From contig JAULAV010002386.1 of assembly GCA_030789695.1 (NCBI GenBank), positions 1 through 64,000 of the forward strand: a DNA stretch of 64,000 nt. Direction: 5' to 3'. The stretch comes from Scilla litardierei. Lineage: Eukaryota > Streptophyta > Magnoliopsida > Asparagales > Asparagaceae. Under the pieces are notes generated by a model. That model did not search any database. It saw nothing but the letters and a program-made list of their open reading frames with translations, and was not told the DNA's origin. Position numbers and translations under genes: made by a program. Positions 9,464 to 21,297 of the stretch are shown here, in pieces. How positions within the stretch are numbered: position 1 is the stretch's first letter; each line of letters opens with the position of its first letter.

Positions 9464-12400
9464 ACTCGACAGTGGTTGCTCCAAACACATGACGGGAATC
9501 CCTTATTGCTCTCGGAAGTGATTAGCATCGAGGATGGTGCAACGGTCCCTTTTGGAGGTAAACAAAAGGGAACCATCATTGGAGTAGGTAAAGTTGGTAA
9601 TCCTTCCAAACCACTTATTACAAATGTTTATTTAGTTAGTGGTTTATGTCATAACCTTATCTCCATTAGTCAACTTTGTGACAAAGGTTACAAGGTTAAC
9701 TTTGGAGAGGGTATGTGTGAAATTGTAGATTTTGATTCACGTGTTTTATTTACTGGTACTAGGCGTAAAAATATTTATTATTTGAGCTTTTCTAAAACTG
9801 TAGAACATTGCTTAGTTGCTAAAACAAATGAACAACTATTATGGCATCGCCATTTTGGTCATGTTCATTTTAACCACTTATATAAGTTAGCTAAGCATGA
9901 TCTAGTAAAAGTTTTTCCGAAAATTACTTTAAGTAAGAAAAACTTTGGTGATTCATGTCAAAGAGGTAAACTTAGTAAATCATCTTTCAAACTTAAAGAA
10001 GGTATAACTTCTAAGAGGCCCCTAAAATTCTTCATCTAGATTTATTTGGGCCAACTAGAACCACCTCTTTAGGACATGATCACTATGGATTAGTTGTCGT
10101 TGACGACTTCTCTAGATTTACTTGGGTTTCATTTTTAACCAATAAGAATGAAGCTTTTGAAGAGTTTACCATATTTGCAAAGAAGATTCAAAAATTTCTT
10201 AGGATCCACCATTATCACTATTCGTAGTGATCATGGAGGAGAATTTGAGAATGAGTTTTCACAAAGTTTTGTGATGACAATGAGATTACTCACAATTTCT
10301 CTTTTCCTCGTGCACCACCATAAATGGTGTTGTAAAGAGAAAGAATAGGACCCTAATTGAGTGTGCCTTACCATGCTCCATGATAGTCATCTTGGACTAC
10401 AATTTTGGGCGGAGGCAGTGCACACTGCATGTTATGTGCTTAATAGGATACTAGTGAGACCCCGAATGAACAAAACTTGTTTTGAGTTATTTTATGACAA
10501 AAAGACACAAGTTAAATATTTTCGTGTTTTTGGTTCAAAATGTTTTTTTAAGAACACTTTTTGTAATTTAGGTAAATTTGAGCTAAGATCCGAAGAAGGA
10601 ATTTTTGTTGGATATTCCACTGGTAGCAAAGCCTACCGGATATGCAACAAAACCTCTTCAACGATCGAGGAATCACTACACGTATCATTTTATGAAGATT
10701 TTGATTTTCCTCATGTTGTTGATGATAGTGTAGATGTTTTATGTGATTCTCTTAGTAACGTTAAAATCAATGATTCTATTATTGAGACTAACAATATTAA
10801 TGAAATTGTTGAAGATGTTCCAAGTGATGCAGAGATTCCCAAAGCTTACCATACTGTTCGTAATCACCCCCAAGACCAAATTATTGGAGATATTGGTGTG
10901 GGTGTTCGAACGAGGTCAAGAATTGATGAATTCTCTCACTACGCATTTGTCTCTACCATTGAGCCAAAGAACATCCAAGAAGCATGTGAATGTAGCTATT
11001 GGATAGTTGCAATGGAAGAAGAGCTCATGCAATTTGAGAGAAATGAAGTTTGGGAGCTCGTTCCTCTTTCAAGTGGTCACCAAGTGATTGGGACCAAGTG
11101 GATCTTTAAGAACAAGACCGTTGAGAACGAGGTCATCACAAGGAACAAAGCCAGGTTAGTAGCTCAAGGTTATCGGTAAGAAGAAGGTATCGATTTCGAA
11201 GAATCTTTTGCCCCCGTAGCTAGATTAGAAGCTATTAGATTGCTTTTATCTTTTGCATCAATAAAAATTTTAAGTTATTTCAAATGGATGTTAAAAGTGC
11301 ATTTTAAAATGGAATTGTTAATAAAGAAGTTTATGTTTTTGAACCACCTGGCTTCATACAAGAAAAATTTCCAAACCATGTTTTCAAACTTAAGAAAGCG
11401 TTATATGGGTTGAGACAAGCTCCTAGAGCTTGGTATGATCGACTCAAAACCTTTCTTTTGGATTTAGGTTTTAAAATAGGTGAGGTTGATTCAACTCTTT
11501 TTATTAAATACTATGAAAATGACATCCTTTTAATTCAAGTTTATGTAGATGATATTATATTTAGTTCTACTAACTTTAATCTTTGCCAAGAATTTTCTAA
11601 GTCTATGAAGGATGAATTCGAAATGAGCCACATGGGTGAGCTCAACTACTTCATTGGACTTCAAATTCGGCAAATGAAGGATGAGACTTTCATACATCAA
11701 ACGAAGTACACCGGGGAGCTTATCAAGCGATTCGGGATGGAATCGTCTTCAAGCAAAAGGACCCCCATGAGTACAACAAACCATCTACACAAGGATGAAA
11801 ACGAAAAGATGTAGACGTTCGTCTATATAGAGGTATGATCGGTCGCTTACTTTACTTAACTGCTAATAGGCCCGATATTATGTTTTTCGTATGCATGTGT
11901 GCTAGATATCAAGCTAGACCTAAGGAGTCACACTTGATTGTGGTTAAACGAATTTTTTGTTACCTCAATCATTCAGTAGATTATGGGTTACTTTACCCCA
12001 AGTCTAGCACATATGAGCTAATCTCATATAGTGATGCCGACTTTGCCGGATGCAAATCCAATAGGAAGAGTACTAGTGGCACTTGCCATTTTCTAGGAAA
12101 TTCCCTAGTTTCTTGGTTTTCCAAGAAACAGAACTCGGTATCATTGTCCATGACTGAAGCGGAATATATTGCCGTGGGTCTTGCATGTGCACAAGTTCTT
12201 TGGATGAGACACAAACTCAATTGTGATACTTGCCCGATCATGGTTGATAACCAAAGTGCAATTTGTCTCTCCAAGAATCTGATACATCACTCTCGTACCA
12301 AACACATAGATGTGAGACACCATTTCATTAATGATCATGTAGCTAAGAAGGACATCATCTTAGAGTACATTGAAACCAAAAAACAAATCATAGACATCTT

Positions 12401-12475
12401 CACTAACCTCTTAAAGAAGATTCATTTGTGAGGTTGCATGGAGAATTAGGGATTATGGGTGAATCTGAATTGTAG
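9464..12475 (+). pseudogene. Copia pol (protease-integrase-RT-RNase H), broken
   Basis: The protease motif DSGCSKHMTG is at about 9464-9494, followed by a frameshift. The GAG-pre-integrase segment has LLWHRHFGHVHFNHLYKL, but the second half of its zinc site keeps only one clear Cys (GDSCQRGK). Integrase core pieces follow (LDLFGPTRTT near 10035, VVVDDFSRFTW near 10100, RSDHGGEFENEF near 10225) in different frames. Reverse transcriptase begins near 11000 (NEVWELVP) and has YVDDIIF near 11540. RNase H has YSDADFAGC, TEAEYIA and HHSRTKHIDVRHHF. Breaks include frameshifts near 9495, 10030, 10350 and 12400, a TAA at 11177-11179 where relatives have Gln (YRQEEGID), and a stop near 11307. The original end is probably the tag near 12470. 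The element cannot move by itself. Confidence 0.88.
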
Positions 12476-12740
12476 GAGTTCAGACACTCATGTTATATCT
12501 TGCTTGAACTCATATCATCATTTTTATTTCTCTTGATTTGATGAATTATATGTTTCTCATATATTTGCTTTTATAGGTGTATTTGAGATTTTGATAATTT
12601 CAATCGTTTGGATTAATTTACGAGTTTTGTATATTAATCGATAATATTTTGATATTGATTTCCTGATTAGATTTGTGTTAGAGTATTGGTCCTAGGGTGA
12701 GTTGTCTCTATCCTCGGGATTTTAACTTCACTCTGCATTT

Positions 12741-13153
12741 CTGGACCAGGATAGACGACTATCATTCCTTCGACAGTCGACTACCCAACTCTATTTTTCT
12801 CATACAGCAGACTGTATTTTTCCACACAAGCGACTGATGAATATTATACAGTCGACTATCGTTGTGACATGCGCTGTAATTTGGTCATCAGGCGCCTGTC
12901 CAAATCTTCAGAGGTCTCTGTTTTTATAATCATATTATTGATTCTTTGTCAGACGAATAATGTGTAAAAACAGTCGATTGTCTTTCTGACAGGAGACTGT
13001 GAATTACTCAACAGTCGACTGTCTGTCAACCAAGCTAATTTCTATCTTATCGACCAGTTGACTCTCTATTTCTATAACAGTTCGCTCACTTGATCTGAGC
13101 CGTCGATTTTACGATCCAACGGCCCAGATTCTTTGGACCCCTTCTTATATCTT
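12741..13153 (+). promoter_or_regulatory. Internal GTCGAC-palindrome array before the envelope-like ORF
   Basis: Between RNase H and the envelope-like ORF lies a cluster of variants of ACAGTCGACTGT and its half sites (about 12741-13060: cgactatc, acagtcgactg, cagtcgattgtc, caggcgcctgtcc types). A weak TATA-like cttatatctt follows at 13144-13153, about 250 bases before the likely ATG at 13400. The same palindrome family fills this element's LTR (16149-16923). The arrangement parallels the Athila-type elements; promoter function is inferred and the TATA match is weaker here. Confidence 0.5.
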
Positions 13154-13399
13154 TGAGAGCCGTCGATTCATTTCAGAATTTTCTCTCTCATCCGACGATC
13201 TTCCCTCGTCTTCCTCCTTCGAAAATCGACTGTTGCTGTCGATTTCCTCTCCGTTTTAAAGCTCAAGTCTTGATCACTCCTTTCGATCCTTTGATTTCTT
13301 GGTCAACTGTCTCCTTCTTCGACGATCATCATCGATGAGGTATCGTTTTCTCTTGTTGATTCAACTCGTGTGTTTCTTTCGTATCGTTTGATTCTTGCA

Positions 13400-14885
13400 A
13401 TGGCTCCCAAGATAAAAGGGAAACTGTTGCTCCTAGACGTACTTGTAACCCTAAGCCGACTATTGTCAAAACCAAGAGAACCCACAAAGCCCACACCAAG
13501 AACCCTGATCCTCCCTCCGACACTTTGGGTTCCTATTCCCCTTCTTCCTCCTCTAAAGCTGAGCCTATCATGAAGCGTCCGCGTAAGACCATTGGTGTTA
13601 GTATCAATGAGCCTGTCGCTGAGGCCGAACCGACTCGGGTGGCTGCTGACACCCACCCCGAGTCTACTCCAGATTCTCCCCAAGGCCAAAATCCTGCCGT
13701 GTCTCCTGTTGATCCCCTAGTTCCCATTTGCCGAGACGATGCTTGTCTGGCAAAGTTTCATGCAATGCTAAGGATCAAGCTCCTTCGTGAGCGATTTATT
13801 GTATTCCATGCCTTTACTACTAAGAGACTCTCAGAGATTATCACGTCTACCCATTTGGGTGATCTCTTTCGATACTCTTATATCGACTCCCCATGTGCAT
13901 ATCCCTTCCTGGTCAAACTATTTTATACCAACCACATTCGCAGTGAGTATGTTGACACAGGAGAGATTGACACTGTGGTTCATGGGACCCGTATCCGTCT
14001 TGACCCTACTCTCCTAGGGACCATTCTTTGGATCCCCTCCACTGTCTCCCTTCCTGCTGACATCTCCCTCTCCGATGTTGGTGATCTTGATCAGTCTGTC
14101 CTTCAAGACATGTTCACCGTGATCCATTCTTTCCTTTCTTCTGGAGTCATGGCCTCCATGTTCGCGGCTAGAGGTTGGGCTGTTCACCTTGTGGTGAAGT
14201 CCAACATCTTGCCAAAATATGGCTCTTCCGATCAGCCCTCTTTGGAGATCCTCCGATGCATGTATGCTATCTTCTTGGGTATGTCAGTAAACTGGGTATG
14301 TGTCCTCCTTGATCTGATGGACAAGGTCGAGTTCACTACTGCCTCGTCTCACATCCCGTATGGAGGTCTCCTCACATTGGTCTTCCGTCATTTTGGGATT
14401 GATTTGACTCCTTATGAGCCTTTGCCCCTTGGTCCTCTTCACGATGCTTCTGCAAAGTAGAAGTCCACTTCGGCTCTGCAGTCGGCATCTAAGAAGAGGC
14501 AATCTCTTCTGCTTGTTCTTTATCCACCATTCCTCCATCTGATCAGCCATCTTCCTCCGCTACACCCTCTCGTGACCTTTTGGACGAGAAGGTTTCTGGG
14601 TTAAATGAGTTATTCTCTCTGATGTTCCAGCATAACGGAATTCCTTTCCTTGATCATCTCAGACCCTTTGTTCCTCCTTAGCCTTCTCAGCCTCCTCCAC
14701 CGGTTGTCACTGAGTTTGTGGAGCATCCTGGTGTTACTGCTTCTAAGCCGATGGCTTCTCCAGCTCCTCAAGATGTCTCATATGTTGCTGATGCTCCCTC
14801 TCCTCCCGAGGATTCTACGTTTGATCCAGAGGCACAGGAGTTCCAGATTGTATTGGCTACCTCTTCTGCTGCTGATATGGACTGA
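13400..14885 (+). pseudogene. SIRE envelope-position ORF, broken
   Basis: The likely start is the ATG at 13400 (MAPKIKGK). A frameshift near 13425-13440 moves the reading frame into the long stretch ending at 14460. That stretch has a basic/Pro-rich N-terminus (KRTHKAH, PSDTLGSYSPSSSSK) and a globular part with ERFIVFHAFTTKRLSEI and YSYIDSPCAYPFLVKLFYTNH. This matches the envelope-like or 'putative plant transposon protein' ORF of SIRE elements. After the stop at 14458-14460 another frame continues with Pro/Ser-rich sequence (DLLDEKVSGLNELFSLM, FVEHPGVTASKPMASPAP) to a stop at 14883-14885, with one further internal stop. The role of this protein in SIRE elements is unproven. No membrane segment is convincing. 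Confidence 0.75.
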
Positions 14886-15744
14886 CACTCTATATAGAAC
14901 ACTCACCCTTAGACCTAGATTTTTGTTAGGGTTGAGAGTTTTTGAGTGTCTTTATGTATTTTGATCCATTTTTGTGTTGTGATGTATGGATGATGTTTGT
15001 ATGTTGATAATTTTGTTGATGTACATGGAGTTATAGATGTGTTTTGTACTCCTGTATCTTTGGTTTTATATATATGAAAATGCATTTACTTCATATTCTG
15101 TTTCACACACTGTCACATTGTTTATATTAATTGTGTGAAAATTGTGAAATTGTCTCTTTTATGCTATATCATATACATGATGTGATTTGAGACGCTTTTC
15201 TCATTTGACTTGTAATGCTGATATTGGACTCTCATTTCTTTAGTCAACTAAGATTTCTTGTGTTTTATGATTTTTTGGTATATATATCTTAGAGATGCCC
15301 CTTTGTGATTATCTTTTCACCGAATATTTGTTGGCATCACTTGTGATATACATCCTATCTTAAGACTCTCATGATTGTTTTAGTACTTATTTAGCAATAT
15401 TGTTGTTGTTATTCTACTCACACCTTTTGGATAATGCCATAAGGGGAGTGATATAAACATATCATAATTATGTGCTAAGTAAATCCTAATTCTAAATTTG
15501 AATCTAAGATTGAAGTTGCTCTAGATTTAGGGGGAGTAAGATATAATGAACTTGGATTATATAATCCTAGATTTCAAGATATCAAGAAAATAATTTCATT
15601 AATACATATCTTACTTATTTGCTTCATTTGATCTATAGATGCCCTTATATTTATTGACTAACTTGATTGGCATCTATGTAGGGGGAGTAAGTTTTCTTTA
15701 AGCACAATTATTTATCTTTTTGTTTTTGTTTGTTTGTCATCATC
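14886..15744 (+). other. Noncoding tail between envelope-like ORF and polypurine tract
   Basis: No coding sequence. The tail is AT-rich and includes a 'ggataatgccataaggggag' motif near 15430 and several ggggagtaag motifs (near 15530 and 15680). The remnant near 36850-37200 has a matching series (ggataatgctaaagggggag), so this is a lineage-typical 3' region. Confidence 0.6.
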
Positions 15745-15758
15745 AAAAAGGGGGAGAA
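15745..15758 (+). other. Polypurine tract
   Basis: The tract aaaaagggggagaa directly precedes the LTR start at 15759. It is the expected plus-strand primer site. Equivalent tracts precede the LTRs at 26704 and 37265. Confidence 0.8.
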
Positions 15759-17712
15759 TGTTAAGTATTGGACTTCTCCCTTCTTGGTATTAATGATGAG
15801 CAAACATAAATACTTTTGACTAATCCCCTATTTGCAGTTAATCCATTGCCTACGCATATCTTAAAGATCAGTGAGCAATAATTGTCACTCAAAGATCAAT
15901 GAAAGCAAGAAAAGTGGATTGGATGATCAAAGATAGTGATTGAAGCTCCTAGAAGACTTCAAGCTCATACTTTTGATAAAAGAGAGAGTTCTTCAAATGT
16001 AATTTTCTTTTTCTCTTCTAACATGTAGCTTAGAAGTAGAACTATGTTGGAGCACACACACATCTTCATTTCAGTCTTAGGAAATCATTAGATCACTTTT
16101 CCTTAGACTCCAATTCATAATTCTCAAGAATGTGCATATTGTGATTTCAACAGTCGACTGCTGAACGATTTACAATCGACTGTCCAAAAACATTCGATTG
16201 TGTTTTGTTCTACAGTCGCTTGTTATGCACATACTTAATCAGTAGATTTTTGGGCTTTCTAAGCTTTAACTCTTTCAGGCGACTGTTGTACATTTTACAG
16301 GCACCTGTCCAAGAGACAATGGATTGTGATTTGTAAATCAGTCACCTGTCTATCTTTAGCCCAAAGATCATTTTCCTTTTTGATCTGGCCAGTCGACTGA
16401 CGTTGTATTTACAGTCACATGTCCAAGACAAAGTCGATTGTCAATGCTTCAACAGTCGCATGTCCATGATTCCCCTGCAGAATATGCTCTCCGGAATGTT
16501 TAACATTTTAGTTCCAGTCGACTAATGTTGTATTTACAGTCGACTGTCTAATGGCACATTCGAATGCCAATGCTTCAATAGTCGTCTGTCTTTGAGCTCT
16601 CTACAAACTCAGCTCTCTGGAAAATCTCAGGTTTTGTGACAGTCGACTGATGTAGGTTTCACAGTCGCCTACTCATGGCACATGCGCCTGTGTGTTCCAC
16701 ATCAGTCGCATGTCCTGTCTTGCCAATATTTTCTGAGATTTCCTCAGCTTACCCATATTGCGGCCAGTCGCTTGTAGAAGGAATTACAGTCGCCTGTAGG
16801 TTTTACAGTCGACTGTCTTCTCTTCAACAGTCGACTGTCCACGTGGTAAGTTACCGATTGAATTATCACCTACCCTCTAACTCAGCGCGGCAGTCGACTG
16901 TGTTTTGTTCAACAGTCGACAGTCGCGTGTGTAAATTCTATCCGTTGGCTTTTTCTCCACGGATTTCAAATGAGTTTTTGGGGATTCTGTGTGAGGGATT
17001 TGAGAAACCTATAAAGGCAGCCTCTACTGTTCCATTGAGAGGTTACCAACTTACTTGCTCAACCATTCACGCTTTCAATCTTCTTGATCAAAGCCCTAGA
17101 ATTCCTATCTTTCAATCCTAAAGCCCTCAAATCCTAAAGCCCTAGAATTCCTATCTTTCAATCTCTTGCTCTCCAACCTAGAACCAAAGAGAAATCTTCT
17201 AGGCATATGGTGCTATCAAGAGAAAGGGCTTTCATCTCTTCCAAGAGAGACATTCAACACACAACACACTTGCTCCTTCAAGTTCTACTTAAAGGCATAC
17301 GTGATTGTAAGTATTGTAATTTCAATATTTCATAACTTCCGTTATTTGATTAACTCTCGGGTTGTGAGAGTTGTTTTGCTTGCTCCCAAGTTGTGGGAGT
17401 CAAGGACATCGAGTGTACTTCCATTTCGCTTGTAGGGTTGCTACAAGTGGGTTTAAAGGAAACCTCAAGTTAGGGTTCTAACTTGAGTATGCAGTGGTAT
17501 CTGGGTGGAAGGGACGTAGGATTAACGGGAACAAGTCGGGAGTTGACTTGTGTAATCCGAACACTTGAAACATCATTGTGTTTGCATTGTTTCATTTTAG
17601 GGTTTATTTTCATTCCGTATTAATTGTTGGTTAGGAATTTAATTTGGTGTAATTATCATTTTAAGTTGTATAAACACTATTCAACTCCTTTCTAGTGTTT
17701 TCCTCATATCCA
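15759..17712 (+). repeat. 3' LTR of the SIRE-type element
   Basis: The LTR starts TGTTAAGTATTGG just after the polypurine tract and ends near atatcca (17712), by analogy with the other copia LTRs here, which end after a 'tctagtgt' motif. Length is about 1.95 kb, in the SIRE range. It contains a palindrome array (16149-16923) and a TATA-like box (17009-17016). No 5' partner is in the window, so the right boundary is approximate. Confidence 0.75.
16149..17016 (+). promoter_or_regulatory. LTR promoter-like module: CAGTCGACTG array plus TATA box
   Basis: Many variants of the perfect palindrome ACAGTCGACTGT lie between 16149 and 16923. Exact or near-exact sites include those near 16150, 16516, 16640, 16807, 16828, 16891 and 16912, and there are many cagtcgcctgtc and caggcgcctgtcc half-site combinations. 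A TATA-like ctataaag follows at 17009-17016, consistent with a U3/R boundary. The array-then-TATA order is the same as in the Athila-type LTRs, with a different palindrome. Confidence 0.6.
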
Positions 17713-18213
17713 GGGACTTTACATATGCTTTTACCTTTTTATTTACTATAGGGATATACTTACCGAGTAACCCTTGCTGACGCGCATTTCATTTTGTTGC
17801 CTTATGTAATGTCTGTCAGGACTTGAGAGTGAGTTTACAGAGGATACTACTGTAGGAGTTGAGCTAGGGCTTGAGGATTACGTGGAGTTCCAGCCCACAG
17901 AAGACTAGGGCATTTTATTTACCTTCGCATTAACACTTTCCTATTTGAATAATGTAATTTGTTGTAATTTTTTGTATTGGCCATGCTAGGACCATAATGT
18001 ATGTTAATTTCTATATGCTTGATATGTAATAATATGATTTGAGTTGTTTCTTAAGTTTGCATGGAAGGACCTGCAATTTTTACACAGACACTTAGTGTGT
18101 TTAAACCAAGGAGGAATAAAGAAAATGAAAAAAAGTACTCCTCCTTATTTTAAGCACAACGCAGATCCACTCGCGTCCTCGCTCCCAAGTATAACAGGAA
18201 GCGGGGCGTGACA
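17713..18213 (+). repeat. Partial Ty3-type LTR, 3' end
   Basis: The sequence ends gcggggcgtgaca, a typical terminus of chromovirus-type (Tekay/Del-like) LTRs, and contains 'atacttaccgagtaac' near 17757, a motif common in such LTRs. The 5' part is missing and no internal domain follows. I read it as a truncated LTR remnant. Confidence 0.5.
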
Positions 18214-20170
18214 ATTTACAAATAACTCTCTAACTAAATGTGTGTCAAAAGAATCTAAAGTGTATTGTGAAACAATATCTAAACATATACCAAGTGTTGG
18301 AAAAGTATAGTAAAAGACCACATCTTGAAATGTATTGTAATGTATGCATAGCTCCCACTACAAAATTGCTAGATATTTTTGCATCTCCCCCTAAAGTTGT
18401 GCATGTTCTTGGAAATTTTGGGGGCAAGCTTCTAATCCTTTCAAATATATGAGTACCTAAAAATCAAGATTTGGTACTCTTTTCTTTCGAGTCCTATACA
18501 TGATAATCTCAATCAATAGGAAACCAAACACACTTGGGTTTAAATTTCACTTCATGAACAAATCTATAATTAACATTACAATGAACATTATTCATGAAAC
18601 TATCAATGTATTTATATTTCATTTGGATGGTCCCATTCCTAGGTATCCAAACTTTGATATATCCATTCTTAGTTTTATGAACACTAGCTTGATGATGAGC
18701 GACCTTAGTTTTTTGAGTGGTCACATTATAACCTAGACCAAATTGGCTAGTGGAGGGTTTTTGTGAGATAATCAAGCTATTTAGATTTTTCTTACCCTTA
18801 TTAAACCTATCCACATTTCTACACAAGTCATCGTGCTTTTCCCTAATGGCGATCATGATGTTTTCTAGATTATTAAACCTATCACCTAGGTCTGCAAGCT
18901 CAATACTAAGTAATCTATTCTTTTCATCAATTCATTATTGTTTCTAATCAATTTAAATTTTCTGCATTAATCTTTTCTAACTCAACATTGGAAGAGTTTG
19001 CTTTACAAGTTATATGCTTCTTTTTAAGCATCAAAAGCTATGTCAAAGTGTCCTTGTATTTAGCATTAAACTTTCGAAACTCCTTGTTCCAATCATACTC
19101 ATCATCATCACTATCATTATCAACAGAATCAGAGTCAGAGTTTACTTTGTTGCTTCTAGCCATGAAGCACATGTAGGTCCTCTTATTATTTTCTTCTTCA
19201 TCTTCCTCGAAGGAAGATGAGCTTTCATCATCACTTTTACCCCAAGCCGCAAAAGCATCCCTTTTTGGATTTACACCTTTGTATGGCTTTCCTTTGTTCT
19301 TTCTTAATGTACAATCCTTCTTTATATAATTTGGCTTATGACATTCATAACAAACACCAGTTTTGTCAAATAATTTTTGATTGCAAAATTTGAGCTTATC
19401 CGACTTGATCATTTTTCTGAAGCCGTTTGTTATGAAGGCAAGTTGGTCCTCAACTTCATCCTCGGATGCTTAGGATGTTGGAGTCACTTTCAATACAAAA
19501 GTCTTATTTTTTATTTTCTCCTTGTCTTTCCTTTCTTGAACTTGGAGCTTGTATGCCATGATACTACCTATGAGCTCTTCAAATGAAAGCTTGAAAAGGT
19601 CATTGCCTACCTCTATATAGCCCATGCCTTCGATTACCATTCGGGTGTGAGGGATCAGAGGATCTTGCACACATGGTCTTTATGTGTGTAGATGTTCTTT
19701 TCTAGGCATGCATGCATGTTGACAATCTCGATAAATCATGCATACATGTCCATGATGGATTCATCTTTCTCTATTGAAAATTGTTCATACCTGTCAGTGT
19801 AAAGAGAAGATTTGAAAGTTTTTACCTTTTTGTTACCTTCATGGGTTACCTCGAGCATTTTCCATATTTGATGCGCGGAGGTAGCCATGTAGACTCGGTT
19901 GTACTCTGTTGTGTCGAGTGCACAATAAAGAGTTCACGTGGCTTTGGTGTTGAGTGCAATCATGTCTTTCTCCTTTGCGGTCCATTTCTCTTCCTCTACG
20001 GTTGGCTCTACATAGGGGTTCTCCACCATCTTTCAAAGTGCATATGAATTTGAAAGAAAGTACACCTTCATGTGATTATTCCAACTCTCGTAGTTAGAAT
20101 CTCGTAATGAATGGTGGACGAGTAGTGGATGCACCATCGTGGAACTTGTCGTCGGTTAATCCCATCAAGT
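18214..20170 (-). pseudogene. Copia (SIRE-type) gag remnant, minus strand
   Basis: Read from right to left, the gag N-terminal UBN2-type region is recognisable around 20035-19730 (NPYVEPTVEEEKWTAKEK, MATSAHQIWKMLEVTHEG). It is followed by LFKLSFEELIGSIMAYKL near 19600, a zinc-knuckle position near 19360-19320, an acidic stretch (SDSDSVDNDSDDDEYDWNKE) near 19110, and KPSTSQFGLGYN near 18760. The knuckle reads CYECHKPNYIKKDC: the Gly-His expected before IKKDC is Asn-Tyr, so zinc binding is probably lost. Several frame breaks occur. No pol follows; the fragment ends near 18214 against a Ty3 LTR remnant. Confidence 0.8.
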
Positions 20171-20171
20171 A

Positions 20172-20187
20172 CCAGGATCTGATACCA
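20172..20187 (-). other. Primer binding site of the minus-strand copia remnant
   Basis: On the minus strand TGGTATCAGATCCTGG follows an LTR end (cccaca, 20191). The first ten bases match the tRNA-iMet primer site used by copia elements. It fixes the orientation of the gag remnant. Confidence 0.75.
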
Positions 20188-20190
20188 CAT

Positions 20191-20920
20191 TGTGGGATCC
20201 TGAGATGGCAATGAGAACATTAGAGGGGGGGTTAGTAGTGTTCATAAAATATTAAAACTACTCTAGAAATTTCTCCCAATGATCAAAATTACGGTTACCT
20301 AATTTTGTTTTAATCAACCAATAATACTTGCAAGGATAAAGATCGCATCGGTATTGAAATGCAAGTAAGAACAATTCATAAACACTCCTCCAATGGATGG
20401 AAAAAACAAATTTACGGAAATCATAGAATTGTGTTTTTTGTCTGTTGTAGATGTTGGTAATCGACTCTAGTACATTAGGTAGTGGACTATCCTCATAGCT
20501 GTAGTGCACTACCCAAAGTACTGGGTTGACTTGGGGGTACAGAGTGTTTTCCCTATCTAGTAGTTGACTACAGAAAATTGGGTAGTCGACTACAGTAAAT
20601 TGGGTAGTTGGCTACCAGCTAATATATAGGAGAGCAACTCTGAAAACCTTGGAAAACATTTTAAAAAGATTTTAAAACATTTTTAAAGGATCATAAATTT
20701 GTGTGAGCTTTTAGCAAGGCCTTAAATTCTAAGACATGGAAAATAAAAAAACATCAAGTATATATGAATACAAAGAAGTCCCTTGATGTAAAATCATGCT
20801 TTAAGCTCGTTACTTAGCTTATTTGGTTCTTTTTCCTTGATTTAGCTTACCAAACCCCTTGAGTGCTTTTATGATATGCTTTAAATTCCTGCACTCAAAT
20901 GTTAGATGACATGTTTGCTA
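20191..20920 (-). repeat. 5' LTR remnant of the minus-strand copia
   Basis: Sequence upstream (minus strand) of the primer site, probably the LTR. The left boundary at 20191 is firm; the right one near 20900-20920 is a guess where Ty3-like coding begins. It contains palindrome variants around 20455-20620: tagtagttgactaca, gtagtcgactac, gtagttggctac and gtagtgcactac. These are the same family as in the LTR at 21298. Confidence 0.5.
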
Positions 20921-21157
20921 ATCATCGAAACTATATGGAGTGATATAATATCTAACACCCGGATTCCCGAGGCGTATATCCTCACCAACTTGGCAACCAC
21001 ACCATCCGAGATCTTGACCAAAGCACCCAAAGAATTCGAGACCCCTTGGCCTCTGCCAAAAACCTCCAAAACCAACAGAACCAAGTACTACAAATTCCAC
21101 ATATGGCATGACCACGACACCGATGAGTACATGATTCTCTGGGAGCTAGTTGGTTGA
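20921..21157 (+). pseudogene. Tat-type Ty3 gag fragment
   Basis: The translated stretch has TNLATTPSEILTKAPKEF and then KYYKFHIWHDHDTDEYMIL. This resembles the C-terminal gag motif of plant Tat/Ogre-type elements, which commonly reads YC-FH-DHGHDT-EC. Here the first Cys is Tyr, the Gly is Asp and the last Cys is Tyr, so it is a decayed fragment. No protease or other domain follows, because the copia LTR begins at 21298. Confidence 0.5.
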
Positions 21158-21297
21158 GAGCAGTTTAAAGGTGCTGCTAATTACACTTCAACTATTCCTA
21201 AACACACCTCACTTTCAATTACAAGTTGGCCATTATCAGTCAATTAGTGCTCTGATTAGATCGAGTTGAATAAAAATAGAAAAGAACAAGCGTTTTA

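Larger units (their letters stand above)
9152..17712 (+). mobile_element. SIRE/Maximus-type Ty1-copia element, 5' part missing
   Basis: Order on the plus strand: end of gag, protease, integrase, reverse transcriptase, RNase H (all broken), palindrome array, envelope-like ORF, noncoding tail, polypurine tract, 3' LTR. A long envelope-position ORF after pol and LTRs near 2 kb are hallmarks of the SIRE/Maximus lineage. The 5' LTR, primer site and most of gag are absent because the Athila-type element begins at 9151. The missing half should lie left of that element, outside the window. Confidence 0.82.
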
